DNA of 64,000 nucleotides, taken from positions 24,071,770 through 24,135,769 of the forward strand of contig OU862923.1 of assembly GCA_917880885.1 (NCBI GenBank), in the 5' to 3' direction. Positions 45,033 to 55,761 of the stretch are shown piece after piece. A model generated the notes under the pieces. It searched no databases. It was not told the DNA's origin and saw nothing but the letters and a program-made list of their open reading frames with translations. The stretch is from Limnephilus marmoratus. Taxonomy: Eukaryota > Arthropoda > Insecta > Trichoptera > Limnephilidae. Numbering within the stretch: position 1 is the stretch's first letter; each line of letters begins with the position of its first letter. Position numbers and translations under genes: made by a program.

Positions 45033-45422
45033 TAACAATTATTATAAGCAATAATTGTGAGCCTGAAACACTCATTCACATTGAAAAATCTTCGGAGAAA
45101 AGATACTTGCCGCCAACGGGACGTTGTCTCGACGCCACCTAGCGAGAGATTTAGTACTAACAATACCTCTCTCACAAAAATAAAGTTGGTTGTTTTCAGG
45201 TGGAAAAATGTAATAATCAGTAATTGTTGAATGAAATACCAGTATATATTGAATTATTTGGCGGGTATTAGATAAGCTACCATTGCTCAGTGGTCAGAGC
45301 ATCCGACCGGCAAACAGAAGGACACGGGTTCATGTCCCGTTGGCTTCAAGTATCTTTTCTCGGAAGATTTTTCAATGTAAATGAGTGTTTCAGGCTGACA
45401 ATTATTGCTTATAATAATTGTT
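45033..45422. mobile_element. tRNA-carrying foldback element, long copy
   Basis: Inverted arms of about 88 bp: TAACAATTATTATAAGCAAT... at the left and its complement at the right, continuing through CCTGAAACACTCATT and GAGAAAAGATACTTG. Arms even include the 3' end of the tRNA-like part (GCCAACGGGAC on the left). A full tRNA-like segment sits at 45274-45346. Confidence 0.75.
45274..45346 (+). tRNA. tRNA-like sequence in a foldback element
   Basis: TTGCTCAGTGGTCAGAGC (D arm, A box) and ACGGG-TTCATGT-CCCGT (perfect T arm, B box) are clear. The acceptor and anticodon stems are poor, so it is unlikely to be a functional tRNA. Confidence 0.4.
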
Positions 45423-45425
45423 AAT

Positions 45426-46245
45426 CATATAAATAACTGAAAAAAGAATCTCACATAGGTATATATAGATTTAAAAGCTGAAAAAAGTTGAAAAAAGAAC
45501 ATTTTGAAAAAAAATCACCATTTGCGCTTTTCTTATTCTCAAAGGAATTGTTTATTTAGTGGGGGCTTTCCACAAGATTAAACTTCATAATATCGTGATA
45601 CCCACGAGTTAAAAAACACCACATTCCCTCTGGTGAGATCTCGTTTAATCTTTTGAGAGTATGTTTAAATGGAATTCATTTCTTGCGCGAGCTTTACTAT
45701 ATCGTTTTGCAAAATAACATCCATGAAAAGATGTAGCGTTTAAACTTTACTTTGAGAATTACGCCAAAAATAAATTTTAACAGCCGCAGGTAATTAAGGC
45801 GTAAGCAATTAAAACCCTGGGAATGAATTATAACCAGCAATTAACCAAGTAGGTACGTAAAGGAAGACCACAGATAGGTAGGTACTTATTTCATCAAAGG
45901 GTTATTACTTTTTGTCCTCGATAAATCTTATTCTAATGGGGGTTCATAATTTTTTGCTTCCGAACATTAAGTTTTTTTTTAAATTTAATCCCTTTAAGCA
46001 GGTAATTTTTTTGATAAAATTGTTTACAAAGCACGACTTTGCCCGAGATATTACATTTTTTTATTTATTATTTTCTTATTTAACGCGTTAAACCTATGTA
46101 ACTTATAATAAGGCTTTTAATGCAAACTATTAAATGGTAATGAAACAACTTCAAAGCACAAGGTGGATATGCCATTTTGAGCTAAATATAACTAAGTTAT
46201 CCTACAAACTCTAGACATTAACAGCTGTGCGTATTTTATTAGTTT
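45426..46245. other. AT-rich spacer
   Basis: Nothing recognised. Confidence 0.35.
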
Positions 46246-46331
46246 TTTTACATTAGCTCCACACGGGAGGTAATGAGAAAAAAATCCTCATTGCCTTTGT
46301 CATCTTTGGGGATGGGATTTGTGGATTTTGT
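46246..46331 (-). repeat. SINE-B 3' end fragment
   Basis: TTTTTTTACATTAGCTCCAC, GGAGGTAATGAG and TCATCTTTGGGGATG match the antisense 3' end. Confidence 0.6.
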
Positions 46332-46476
46332 GGGCTTTCTGCTTCGTTTTTAGTTTTATAGATCAGAGCTCTTAGTTTCAGATGGACAGCTAAGATTACA
46401 GGACCCTCCATCTTATATGCAAAATAGTCAGATATGGGTCCTGAACTGTTTATCAATTTTTTTAATGAAAATCTAT

Positions 46477-46700
46477 GTATTTTTATTTTTTATTTATTTA
46501 TTGTATACACTTTACAAATAAAATACAAAAAAGTCCAGCATGGGTGCCACCCAGGATGGATAGCACGGGAGGGGTGTAATGGGATAGGGTAGGACAGGAT
46601 CTAGTAGAATATTTACCACGACGGAGGGGGCGGAATGGGATAGGGTGGGACGTGTTAATACCATAATGGCCACTGACCACAAGGTACAATAATGATGAAC
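46477..46700 (-). repeat. Retrotransposon 3' end, unclassified
   Basis: The minus strand ends AATAAATAAATAAAAAATAA at about 46477-46503. Upstream, a ATCCCATTCC/CCCACCCTATCCC-type phrase occurs twice (about 46570 and 46630). No coding recognised. Confidence 0.35.
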
Positions 46701-46731
46701 TGAATATTCTCCCGATTTTTTTAATTCAGAC

Positions 46732-46848
46732 TTTTCGACCAGGGACCGCCCGCGCGCTGATTTATTGACCGGCGGACCATCGCGGACCGTCTTCTAGCCT
46801 CTTGCGGACCACTAGTGGTCCGCGGACTACTGGTTGGGAAACCCTGGT
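46732..46848. mobile_element. hAT-like terminal fragment with 20-bp palindrome
   Basis: Minus strand starts CAGGGTTTCCCAACCAGTAG, a hAT-type end. It includes the perfect palindrome GCGGACCACTAGTGGTCCGC (46804-46823) and further GGTCCGC words. The other end is not seen. Confidence 0.5.
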
Positions 46849-47243
46849 CTAACGGGTCATGCATCGAAATTTTATGGAGTTATTTGTTTTGAAAGCTTTT
46901 ATTACTCGTATATTATAGCATCTGAGTATACCTACTTCAATGTGTAATGAATAAAATGCAATACTTAACCCGATTCGGAAGGCGTTTTATTATATTATAC
47001 TCGTACATACGACATTTTAACATAATTCAATCAATATAATTTTGACATTAGGTACACGATACACGAGAGAGCAGATAGGTGAAGAGATGCAGTCTGTCCA
47101 GTCGAGAGTCGTCGGTGCAATTTATTAGAGCGACAGACCGATTTAAAACTTTTTCCTCCGATTGCTCGTGATTTTTTGGAGATCATTTTGAATATTTTCC
47201 ACCCACATTGAAAAAATCATACCACCCAAATTTAATACGGAGA
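46849..47243. other. Spacer, nothing recognised
   Basis: No frame or repeat identified. Confidence 0.3.
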
Positions 47244-47997
47244 CATCTGTCAAATAAGAGTAGAAAAAAAATGGATAATACAAAATTTGTAGGCTGGCAA
47301 CACCAATTTACGTGTCAAATATTATTTTAAAGTACAATGACACTGAAAATACAGAACACTGTACATACATTTAAAAAAAATGTTTAAAAAATAAATCGAA
47401 GAAGCACTTAATGACATAAATTTGATTAAAATGTGTTTCAAAAAGTGGTTGGCTTTCATTTAATTTAACATAAATTTGAATTTAACAGTAGGTAGAAGGA
47501 AAGAATCATTAATGGTGAGTTTAGTTACATCACTTTTAGATCTGAATGAGTCAATATATTCAGATCTAAAATTAGTAAAGGTACCTACTTCATGACATAA
47601 ATTTGATTAAATTGTGTTTTACAAAGTGATGGCTTTCATTTAATTTAACATAAATTTGAAATTAACAATAGATAGAAAGAATGAATCATTAATGGTGAGT
47701 TTAGTTACATCACTTTTAGATCTGAATGAGATATATTCAGATCTAAAATTAGAGACATGATCTAAAGCCCGGGCAATGCTAGGTACTTAAATAATATTAA
47801 ATAAATGTGAGCAATTTCTAAAGTGTGCTTTATTTATTACAATGAAAAACATATTTTTCACTCTTATGCCTTTTTAATTTTTAATAAAACTGTAGGTTGT
47901 AGAGCTTTAGATTACCACCATGGTTATATTTTTAGTATTGCCATTTGAAAAACAGTGGCGCCCTCCTATATTTTCTACTCTTATTTGACAAACTGTA
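47244..47997. mobile_element. Second TA-flanked TIR element, inverted relative to the 7.6 kb copy
   Basis: The ends CATCTGTCAAATAAGAGTAG and CTCTTATTTGACAAACTG-TA match 7565-9414 in reverse. It lacks the two later insertions of that copy, so it preserves both empty sites. It has its own 181-bp tandem duplication (47411-47591 and 47592-47758), each unit holding an AGATCTGAAT...ATTCAGATCT hairpin. No transposase. Confidence 0.7.
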
Positions 47998-48390
47998 CAA
48001 ACTGATTATAGTTCTATATAGCCAATGAATTCATCTATCTTTGTCGATTATCACATATTTGTAGGATTTATAAAAAAATATATTATAAAATCGTAAACTT
48101 TGGTAAAACAAATGTCGTTCAATTTTGGACCACCGTCAATCGCAGAAAAATAAAAAGCGGTCCATATTTTGACGTTAGTCGCTCCAGTGGATAAGCGCAA
48201 ACAGATAATCCAGAGGTTTTCTGCTAGCGGCACAAGGGTGTTGTATCACGTTATGTATTTATGAATTACTACAATTTACAACCTATTATGTTTTTAGATT
48301 TTCGGGGAATATATATATATTTTTTTTTTTTTTAAATTTCAGATATGAAAGTTTTAGGCGATTACATCTTTATTTCCCAGTCCAGCACTA
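47998..48390. other. AT-rich spacer
   Basis: Nothing recognised apart from TATATATATT and T-runs near 48310-48335. Confidence 0.3.
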
Positions 48391-48412
48391 TTTAAAAATG
48401 TGAATTTCGTTC

Positions 48413-48616
48413 TCGAGTTACTCGTACCTGTTCGGGTACAGAATTCATTTCGGATAAAACCACCCTGCATTCACTGCCGTCAGAGTTATAGCCGAACATA
48501 TTGACTCTTCTACCGCGAGAGCAGACAAACAATTCCTCGGGGTTTGGTATCCAAATAAAGACTGCTACTACAATAATGCTCACGTACCACACGTTTGTGT
48601 GCACAAAAAGCTATCT
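48413..48616 (-). CDS. Candidate host exon ending at a splice donor, function unknown
   Basis: On the minus strand a frame opens after a TAG (about 48611-48613). It reads hydrophobic VWYVSIIVVAVFIWIP, then NPEELFVCSRGRRVNMFGYN, then SDGSECRVVLSEMNSVPEQ. After the last codons comes CCCGAACAG-GTACGAGT, a good 5' splice site. The GC content is higher than in the AT-rich DNA around it and no repeat of the window overlaps. The hydrophobic start could be a signal peptide, but no in-frame ATG is visible and the 5' boundary is unknown. I do not recognise the family. Confidence 0.3.
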
Positions 48617-48696
48617 TTTCAATCTATTTTGAAAGCTTAAAAGGTATTCGTGATGTAAAAAATCGGGATATAGATATATAATATTATAAACATATA

Positions 48697-49130
48697 TTTT
48701 TTTTACATTGGCTCCACACAGGAGGCCCTGATGAAAGTAATTTCCCTCAGGGCCTATGCCATCTTAGAAAATGCTGTGTAAATGGTTTTTTTAAGGAGGG
48801 GAAGTTCTCGGAAGGAAATAGGTATGAAGGGTGGGTACGAATCTGGGAGTCAGTGTGCCCAGGAGTGACGGACGTATGCATCCGTCCCTCCAACTGCGGT
48901 GCAAGGTGATGGGTAGAGAAATTCTGGCTGGATAGGATATAAGACCTCCCTCAACCAGTCTCCCGTGATCCTGCCCACCACGCAGCAAGTGGGCAGACGT
49001 ATCGGCCGCCAAGAGCTGCAAAAATCTCACCCCATGAACCTGAGAACCCTAAGCCACCAAACGTAGCGAACCACTTGTGGTGACCTACGGCAGAGGTGTT
49101 TGTTATCCAATAAATGGTTCCCGGGACCCT
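48697..49130 (-). repeat. SINE-B, complete long-subfamily copy
   Basis: The longest copy (about 435 bp): TACATTGGCTCCACACAGGA, TCAGTGTGCCCAGGAGTGAC, CTGCGGTGCAAGGTGAT, CCCATGAACCTGAGAACCC and TAAATGGTTCCCGGGACCC. It retains the middle segment missing from the short copies. Confidence 0.8.
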
Positions 49131-49567
49131 ACACTTTGAAACGTGCAAAGGTCAGTAATTTCAATAATCGAAATATTTACAAAAGCGTTTCCTAACAATT
49201 TTTTCACGCTGCCAGACAAATGGTTCGTAAAAAAATGCTTAGTAAGGTTAGCTCATACGGGTCTTTTTCGAAAAAAAACTCGTTGGGCCGCTTTCGAAAT
49301 ATTTAATGCGTGTCGTAGCTTGAAGTTAAATATTACTACTTGTATTGAAGTTAATTCAAATCTCCCGGTGGAACATGGACTGTAAGCTACGTCACGAATT
49401 TTTAGCCAATCGCCGCTCAACCCCCTCAATGAGCTAAACTTATTAAAAGCATTTTTTACGAACCTTGGTACATACCTATCTAATTTATCCATAGATCACA
49501 AACCTTCGCCGAATCGACGACGCAGGATTAAAAAAACCGCGACAAATTTTGCGCGTGCTACTGTAAT
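49131..49567. other. Spacer with unassigned overlapping frames
   Basis: Frames at 49143-49385 (plus) and 49253-49492 (minus) are both open, but neither is recognised. Confidence 0.3.
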
Positions 49568-49704
49568 TCTTTCATTCTTCTTCTTATTGTGCCCTGTCCT
49601 TTCAACGGACGTTGGCTATCATGTTGGCTATTCGGACTTTGTTTACTACGGCCCGGAACAGCTCCACGGTAGACTGGCTAAACCACTGTCTCAGATGATA
49701 TCTT

Positions 49705-49782
49705 GACGACCTCCGTAGTCCAGTGGGTAAGACTCTTGACTCACAGTCCGGAGGTCGCGGGTTCAAACCCGGCATGCGCAAA
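49705..49782 (+). tRNA. tRNA-like head of SINE-A
   Basis: D arm AGTC...GACT, anticodon loop CTCACAG (would read CAC, Val), T arm around GGGTTCAAACCC with a shortened loop. It works as a SINE promoter region rather than as a tRNA gene. Confidence 0.4.
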
Positions 49783-50124
49783 TAAATTTTATTTGATTAA
49801 TTTGTGTTATTTCACAATTAATTTATTTAAAATAATATATAGTATATTTGCGGCATGTTCCAGAGTGGAAGATACTTTCAGTATCGCCCTGGTGTAAGAC
49901 CACCATTCAGAATTGAAACGTTGCTTGAAAATGGCTTTAGCCGTGTTTGGTGACCAGATCTGAATAGCCAGGTACTTCCCAACCTTCTTCTTCCCCACCT
50001 CCTTCCCCTCCCCACTACCTTCAGCCTCACAACATACCCCAATTGGGGATGCCATAGTCTCACTGGCTCCAGACGGGAGCAGTTGAGATTCTTGTGCGGT
50101 TATTCACTGTAAAAAAAAAAAAAA
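49705..50124 (+). repeat. SINE-A, full-length tRNA-headed copy with poly-A
   Basis: Head (49705-49782) is tRNA-like: GACCTCCGTAGTCCAGTGGG contains an A-box and GCGGGTTCAAACCCGG a B-box. The body runs from GTGGAAGATACTTTCAGTAT to CTGGCTCCAGACGGGAGCAG, and the tail is A15 (50110-50124). It sits inside a LINE reading frame, which shows it inserted as one unit. This copy links the dispersed bodies elsewhere to a Pol III-type head. Confidence 0.8.
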
Positions 50125-50640
50125 AGGTTTTTCAGCCATGAGGTTCTCCTTCTTCCAAATCTCTCCCTGCATTATGAGAGGCAAGATCTCATACTTCTCT
50201 GGATGTCTCATCACATGTCCAAGATATTGAAGTTTTCGGATTTTTATAGTTTTAATTACTTCCCTTTCTTTATTCATCCGAACCATAACATCTTCGTTTG
50301 TAACCCTGTCCATCCAGCTTATTTTAAGTATCCTTCTGTAGATCCACATCTCGAATGCCTCAAGTCACCCAATTAGTTCTTCAGTAAGTATCCATGCTTC
50401 TACTCCGTAAAATAATATCGAAAACACGTAGCATCTGACCATTCGCATTCGTAATCCAAGGTTGAGATCATGACTGCAGAACATTTTTTTCATGCGGATA
50501 AAGGTTGCACGAGCTTGCTCAATGCGGCATTTGATTTCAACTGAAGGATCCCATCTATCATTTACATTGCAGCCCACGTATACAATACTCTGTACCTTCT
50601 CTAGTTTTGTTCCAGCAATATAAAGATTCTTTCATTCTCT

Positions 50641-51600
50641 GGCTAATCTCAATCGGTCCGTTACTTCTGCAACGGACGGTAGTGCGGACAATGGGGGGAG
50701 TCCACGATCGCCAATTCAGCATCCATGGCTCGTCACATCGACGAAGGTTAGTGATAACGTGACTTTTTATTTTTGCTAGTTTTTCACGAAATTGCTAGAT
50801 TTTCACCATTTTATTAGTTAATTCAAGTCTGCGTTTTTGATACTTATTTTTTTTTTCAAAATTTAGTTATAACTAATTCAAATACCAACTTAAAAAATGT
50901 GACAATTGTTGATTTTGCATGAAAAATATGATCTCATTCATAAATTTGTTGATTAATAGTTTTGATATTTTTGTTTATCTAAATATCAGAATAGTATAAA
51001 TAAACACTGGTCATTAATAATAAAAATAAAAATGTACATATTTTGTTTTAATAAAACCCTTTAACCCCCTATATTAAGTACCGTAGTCGGAACGACGAAC
51101 GTTGGTGATAAGCGTCGAAAAATAAGGTTTGTGGTCTAGGGTTAAGTGAATATTAATACAACCGATTTTAATAAGACAAATGTATACCTTTATAACAAGA
51201 AATGATAAGTATTTTTATAATTTCTATTCATTTCATTATTGTCATATTTCGGGATAAAAGTTACGCCATGACTGAACTAACAACGTATTTCCCCTCATCT
51301 TCCTTGCTCCTTCTTTCTGCCGCCTCTCAAAAGCCCCTAATAAATATTACAAAAAAACTGTTTTTAAACCTTTTCAGGGTTATTATTAATCTGATAGTAT
51401 TTGAAAAACTTCTTCTGCCATCATTATGAGAGGACGATGATGCTAGTATTACGATGATGCACTTAAATATGAGAGGAATTCAACCTACGGTGCACGCAAA
51501 TCAGACGCAACTAGACGTAACTCGGCAAAGATTTTTGATTCATGTCACAAAACAAATAATTAAAAAACTTGAAACCAAAAAAAACAACAAGAAAACAAAA
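50641..51600. other. Spacer, nothing recognised
   Basis: The plus frames 51202-51429 and 51454-51699 are unrecognised. Confidence 0.35.
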
Positions 51601-51690
51601 AAAATCAGAGTGTGCAATTCACACGCTGTAGAAGTGAAACTAGAAAGTTCCCAGATGTGGCTTTCTTTTCTTTTATCGGTTTATTTTAAA
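51598..51690 (+). repeat. Repeat M copy 1
   Basis: ATCAGAGTGTGCAATTCACA followed by CGCTGTAGAAGTGAAAC recurs at 56406 and 56907. It has a small GTGTG/CACAC hairpin. Confidence 0.6.
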
Positions 51691-51727
51691 GTGATTTGAT
51701 AATTGAATATTCATTTCACAAAAAATA

Positions 51728-51835
51728 TTTTTTTTTATTTCGTAGGATACGAACCTCCGTTCACTTGATGTCTGTCTCTCTGGCCACTGAGACTTGTTGG
51801 GCGCTTTGCCCACTGCTCTATCGAAGGCCCGCGCC
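51728..51835 (-). repeat. tRNA-derived SINE-like end with A-run
   Basis: Minus strand: CAGTGGCCAGAGAGACAGAC (A-box-like), AACGGAGGTTCGTATCCTAC (B-box and T-arm-like), then AATAAAAAAAAA. Distinct from the SINE-A head. Confidence 0.4.
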
Positions 51836-52845
51836 GATGCCGTTATTAGAACCGAGGACCGTCAAATAATAAATTTTTGTGGCCCATTTCCGTTTCATCT
51901 GAATTTATAATCGCTAACGGGGATAAATAAGTTTTACTAAAAAAACTTTCTCTACATAAATATGTTAGCTTTGTTTTCCGTATCACCTTTCATGTTAAGA
52001 GCGTTTAACCAGCCAGCGGACGAAAATCCACATTTCGTCGAAAGTTGTTCTTCCGATCGTGCAGGGCGGTTACAATGAGAAAGATTAATTATTCTCCGTA
52101 CCAGCTTTTTTAAATTATAACTCAATATCGAATTTATTTCAATCCAAATTAGCTTTAATTTATACCTTCATCCAAAAATGCTGAAAGGCGTGATGATAAA
52201 ACTATTAAAATAGTGTACTTTTTGTAGTTATTTTTTGAATATAAGTATTTATCATTTTTCAATAATGTCTAAATTTAATAAGAACGTTAAAAAAATCTGA
52301 AATATATTAGATTGGAAGTGCGCAAATAAATACACAAATGGACCAATTTTCGTCAAGAAACACATGTACGTACATATTTTTTAATGATTTTATTGAAACT
52401 AATATTAAAATTCTAAAACATGCGTTTGCTAGATAATGTATTGATTTATTTTACTGCATGATTACATTATTTGAAATGGGTGTGGTATAATACAAAAACT
52501 TTTTTGAAAATTTAACAAATCTGCCAACGACCTATGGAATAACCTTATTATACTAAAAATTAAAAAAAAATCTAAAAATTTATTATATACGAATGCTAGA
52601 TAAAAGAACAATCTTTCGAAATCCACTTATAACTTTTTGTGGAAAAGAGTCAATACGTCTAAAAACTTTTTTGAAAATGACGTATTTCCGGCTTTCTCTG
52701 GTAATGCCCTCTTAACCAATAATCAAATATGTATTATAAAAGAAAGTGTACATTGTGCGTGCCCCCCCATCCATGAAGAAGGTTGCCGTTTTTACCTGAA
52801 GGGCATGCTTTTGAAGATATGAGGGTTGGAAGTTTCACCCTCTAG
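51836..52845. other. AT-rich spacer
   Basis: No recognised feature; the plus frame 52637-52822 is without family resemblance. Confidence 0.35.
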
Positions 52846-53032
52846 AAATTTCTAGAACAGCCAGAACATTCGAGAGAATTCCACAGCATACCAGAACGTC
52901 CCGGAACATTCTGGAATGTTGTGGAATGTTCGGGAATAGTCTGGAACATTTGGGAACACCCCGGAACATTCCGGATTTTTGTGGAACATTCCAGAACACT
53001 TTCGAATGTTGTGGAATGTTCTAGAACATTGT
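52846..53032. repeat. Heat-shock-element-like array
   Basis: About 185 bp of alternating GAA and TTC pentamers: TTCTAGAAATTTCTAGAACA, GGAACATTCTGGAATGTT, GAACATTCCGGA, GGAATGTTCTAGAACATT. The heat-shock factor site consensus is GAAnnTTCnnGAA; many 3-unit matches are present on both strands. The array lies just upstream of a Helitron-like element (53153) and may belong to a larger mobile unit. Confidence 0.75.
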
Positions 53033-53152
53033 GGCCTTGTTTGTACGTGAAGGGCTACCCATTAGTAGGGGTATACAAAGCAAGATCCGTCGTGGGTTCG
53101 AACATCAGTTCAATCTCGCATCAACTCCCTAAGCGAAGCCGGGTACCCCATA

Positions 53153-53890
53153 TCTTATATATAAAAATCTCGTGTCACGGTGGTCGCACTCCTACGAAAC
53201 GGCTTGACCGATTTTCATGCAATTTTTTATGTACGTTTGGTAGGTATGACAATAGTTTTTAAAGTATGTTTTTTACCGCTAGGTGATTAGGATGTCCCTA
53301 TACAGAAAAAAAAAACTATTTTTTTGATATTATTTTTTTTTTATTTGGCATCAAAAAAATACCTATAACCCCAAATTTTAACCCTCCTACCCCTACCCTC
53401 CCACATTTTAATCGCGATTTAACCGTCTTTCGTATTTCAAACAGAACGAAATTATTTATGTTGTTGAATGATAGATGGCGCTACGTCCGTCTCATCGAAC
53501 TTTCATCGAGAAGACATTTCATTCGGCATCGTGTTCTCGCGTGGGCAAACCATCGAGCTTATATGTCTAAAGCCGGACTAAAGACCTAAATTTGTGTAAG
53601 GCTAAAGACGGACTGACAAAAAAACTGAAAGACGGACTGACAAAGGACTGACAATTTGCTCTTCGAAAATTCATATTGATTTTTTTAATTTCATTTTCCT
53701 ACTTTAGTTGGTGTTTGCTTTTATCGGCGGTCATCGTCTACAGCGCTCCATTCCTCTTTCTGCCATAGATCCTATCCCCACACGCTTACAACACATTCGA
53801 TATTTTTTATTTAACAACCAAAATATTCACTACAAATAAATTAAAATTAAAATAAATTAAATTTTATACAACGTTTGTCGGGTCAGCTAG
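53153..53890 (+). mobile_element. Non-autonomous Helitron-like element
   Basis: Starts TCTTATATATAAAAATCTCG after A and ends GGGTCAGCTAG before T. Shares GTGTCACGGTG, TTTGGTAGGTATGA, GTTTGCTTTTATCGGCGGTC and CAACGTTTGTCGGGTCAGC with 42676-43347 and 63475-63774. Confidence 0.75.
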
Positions 53891-54619
53891 TAGTTTATAA
53901 TAATTTGACGACACAAATAATAATGCTTGTTAAAACCTCGCTTTGAAATATGCAGGCAGTGTCACAAAACTATCAAACGAATCATAAAACGGTGTCATTT
54001 ATACCGATTACGTCCACATTAACTTACGTTTTAATCGGATTAGACCTGGAAAATACTGGAAGCGTTCTGGTCCTCATCCAATTTTTACTAAAATAAATTA
54101 TTTTAATACTAGCAATTACGTTACGTAAACGTTGATATAAACGGCGCGAGCGTTGAGAACTAATTTACTAAATGTATTTTAATGTCATTTGCCTTTTGTA
54201 TTGTTCAGCGTATTTTATACCAAAGAGTAAAAAAATTACGATGTCGTAAAAGCTATATGGAATATAAAGAACTTTGTGAGGGATAACAAAAGTTACGTTT
54301 AGAGATTGTATTATTTTTATATATTTCTAGCTGGCGTTATTACCTAGGGACAAGTTTTAGGTTGTTAAGATGGCCCGTTATTAGTATGTTTATGTCTTCT
54401 CGCACACCAGTATGATAATATGTTTTTCTCAAATGATGCCATACAAAAGGTTTGAAAGGGAGGTCTAAGTCCAGCAATTAAATCCAAAAGTCTTATGATG
54501 GTGATGTTGAGTCCCTCATACCTGATTCCGGATTCTAATATATTTACGAAAATAATCAGTTGTGGTTTGACATTATAAATGAAAGAAACATGACTGTATC
54601 TAAGGTATCTACTTATTAT
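53891..54619. other. Spacer, nothing recognised
   Basis: No repeat partners or frames identified. Confidence 0.35.
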
Positions 54620-55761
54620 AAGGAACTCCAGTTCAATTTTTATATTATCAATGAATAATGACCTTCTAACTTAATTAACTGCACATTTATTTTTATTTTT
54701 AGAGTTAGTTTTAATAGTTAAAATAATCGTCAAAATTTTAATTTTTCAAGATCCCCCGAAAACCACTGTATGTGTAGTGAATCGTGTGACGTCATCACTC
54801 CCGAAAAGTTACTTTAAGATCGGGCAATCAGCTGTTCAACTGGCGCCATTTTGAAATTCAGAGTTCGAAGTATTCTCCCTAGAGTAGCATTTCTATTTTT
54901 TTGTGCAGTAGTTTTTGAATATTTTCGATAATAGAGATAAACTAATAAGAGATACCTTTATTTTTGAAACTGAATTATTTAGGCCTAAATAATGTTTCAA
55001 TAAACACAACAACTAAATCTCCATAAACAGTATGTAAATAAACGAATAAGATGAAACATTGTTAATACGGTGGCTTGTGTCATACCTATATTTCCATACA
55101 ATGACTTTACGGTGTTCAGTGACGTCAGCACTAAACATTTCAAAAATACAAAATTGACGGCGTGTTTTTATGACCCGATCAAAAATGGACTTTTTAGTAA
55201 TTTTTTAAAAACTCTGCGTTCAATATTATTAAGGTTAAATGTCACGTACGTTATAATCTACGCATTCACAGACGGCGCCGATTAAATAATTTTAGGTTAT
55301 TAATACTTTTTGCACGTCTCGCTTTAAAATATTAAGGTAAATTAATTGTTTGCGCCCGTACATATTTAATATAAATATAAATAAATAGTTTTGTCCATAA
55401 ACAAACCCAAATCTTAAAAGAAAGGCTGAAAAATTCAATTTTTCATCGGTGACTCGATCCATTATTGTATTTTTCAGCCTTTCTTGAAAGATTTGGGTTT
55501 GTTTATGGACAAAACTATTTATTTATATTCAAATTAAATATGCACGGGCGCAAACAATTAATTTACCTTAATATTTTAAGGTGTAACGTGCAAAAAGTAT
55601 TAAAAACCTAAAATTATTTAATCGGCGCCATCTGTGAATGCGTAGATTATAACGTACGTGACGTTTAACCTTAAATAAAACTTATATATTCAGAATCAGC
55701 GTTTATTGATCTATATGTACATATTTTTTTAAAGCCATAATATTTTTCACTGGATCTCCTT
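54620..55761. mobile_element. Element F copy 1, hosting a TTAA foldback
   Basis: Ends AAGGAACTCCAGT (54620) and ACTGGATCTCCTT (55761) are imperfect inverted repeats. Shares nearly its whole body with 57993-58645, including CAAGATCCCCCGAAAACCAC, GAATCGTGTGACGTCATCAC and the palindrome ATTATTTAGGCCTAAATAAT. CRE-type TGACGTCA sites lie at 54787 and 55120. Non-coding. Confidence 0.7.
55229..55674. mobile_element. TTAA-flanked foldback MITE (element G)
   Basis: TTAA at 55229-55232 and 55671-55674 bounds a 438-bp block that is almost entirely one inverted repeat: GGTTAAATGTCACGTACGTT at the left and AACGTACGTGACGTTTAACC at the right, with arms of about 200 bp and a loop near 55438-55470. Element F copy 2 has a single TTAA at the matching place (GTTTAATATTTATTAAATAA), a preserved empty site. 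TTAA targets are used by piggyBac and Kolobok-type transposases. Confidence 0.85.

Larger units (their letters stand above)
49568..50640 (-). pseudogene. LINE RT C-terminus split by a SINE-A
   Basis: Minus strand from 50640: KLEKVQSIVYVGCNVND, KCRIEQARATFIRMKKMF, CYVFSILFYGVEAWILTEEL, an in-frame TGA (50365), FEMWIYRRILKISWMDRV, RKLQYLGHVMRHPEKYEIL. After SINE-A the same protein ends at 49703-49568: LRQWFSQSTVELFRAVVNKV and ANMIANVR stop. This is the C-terminal region of a common insect LINE family. Around 10-15 residues between the parts seem missing. The RT palm and endonuclease are absent. Confidence 0.8.
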
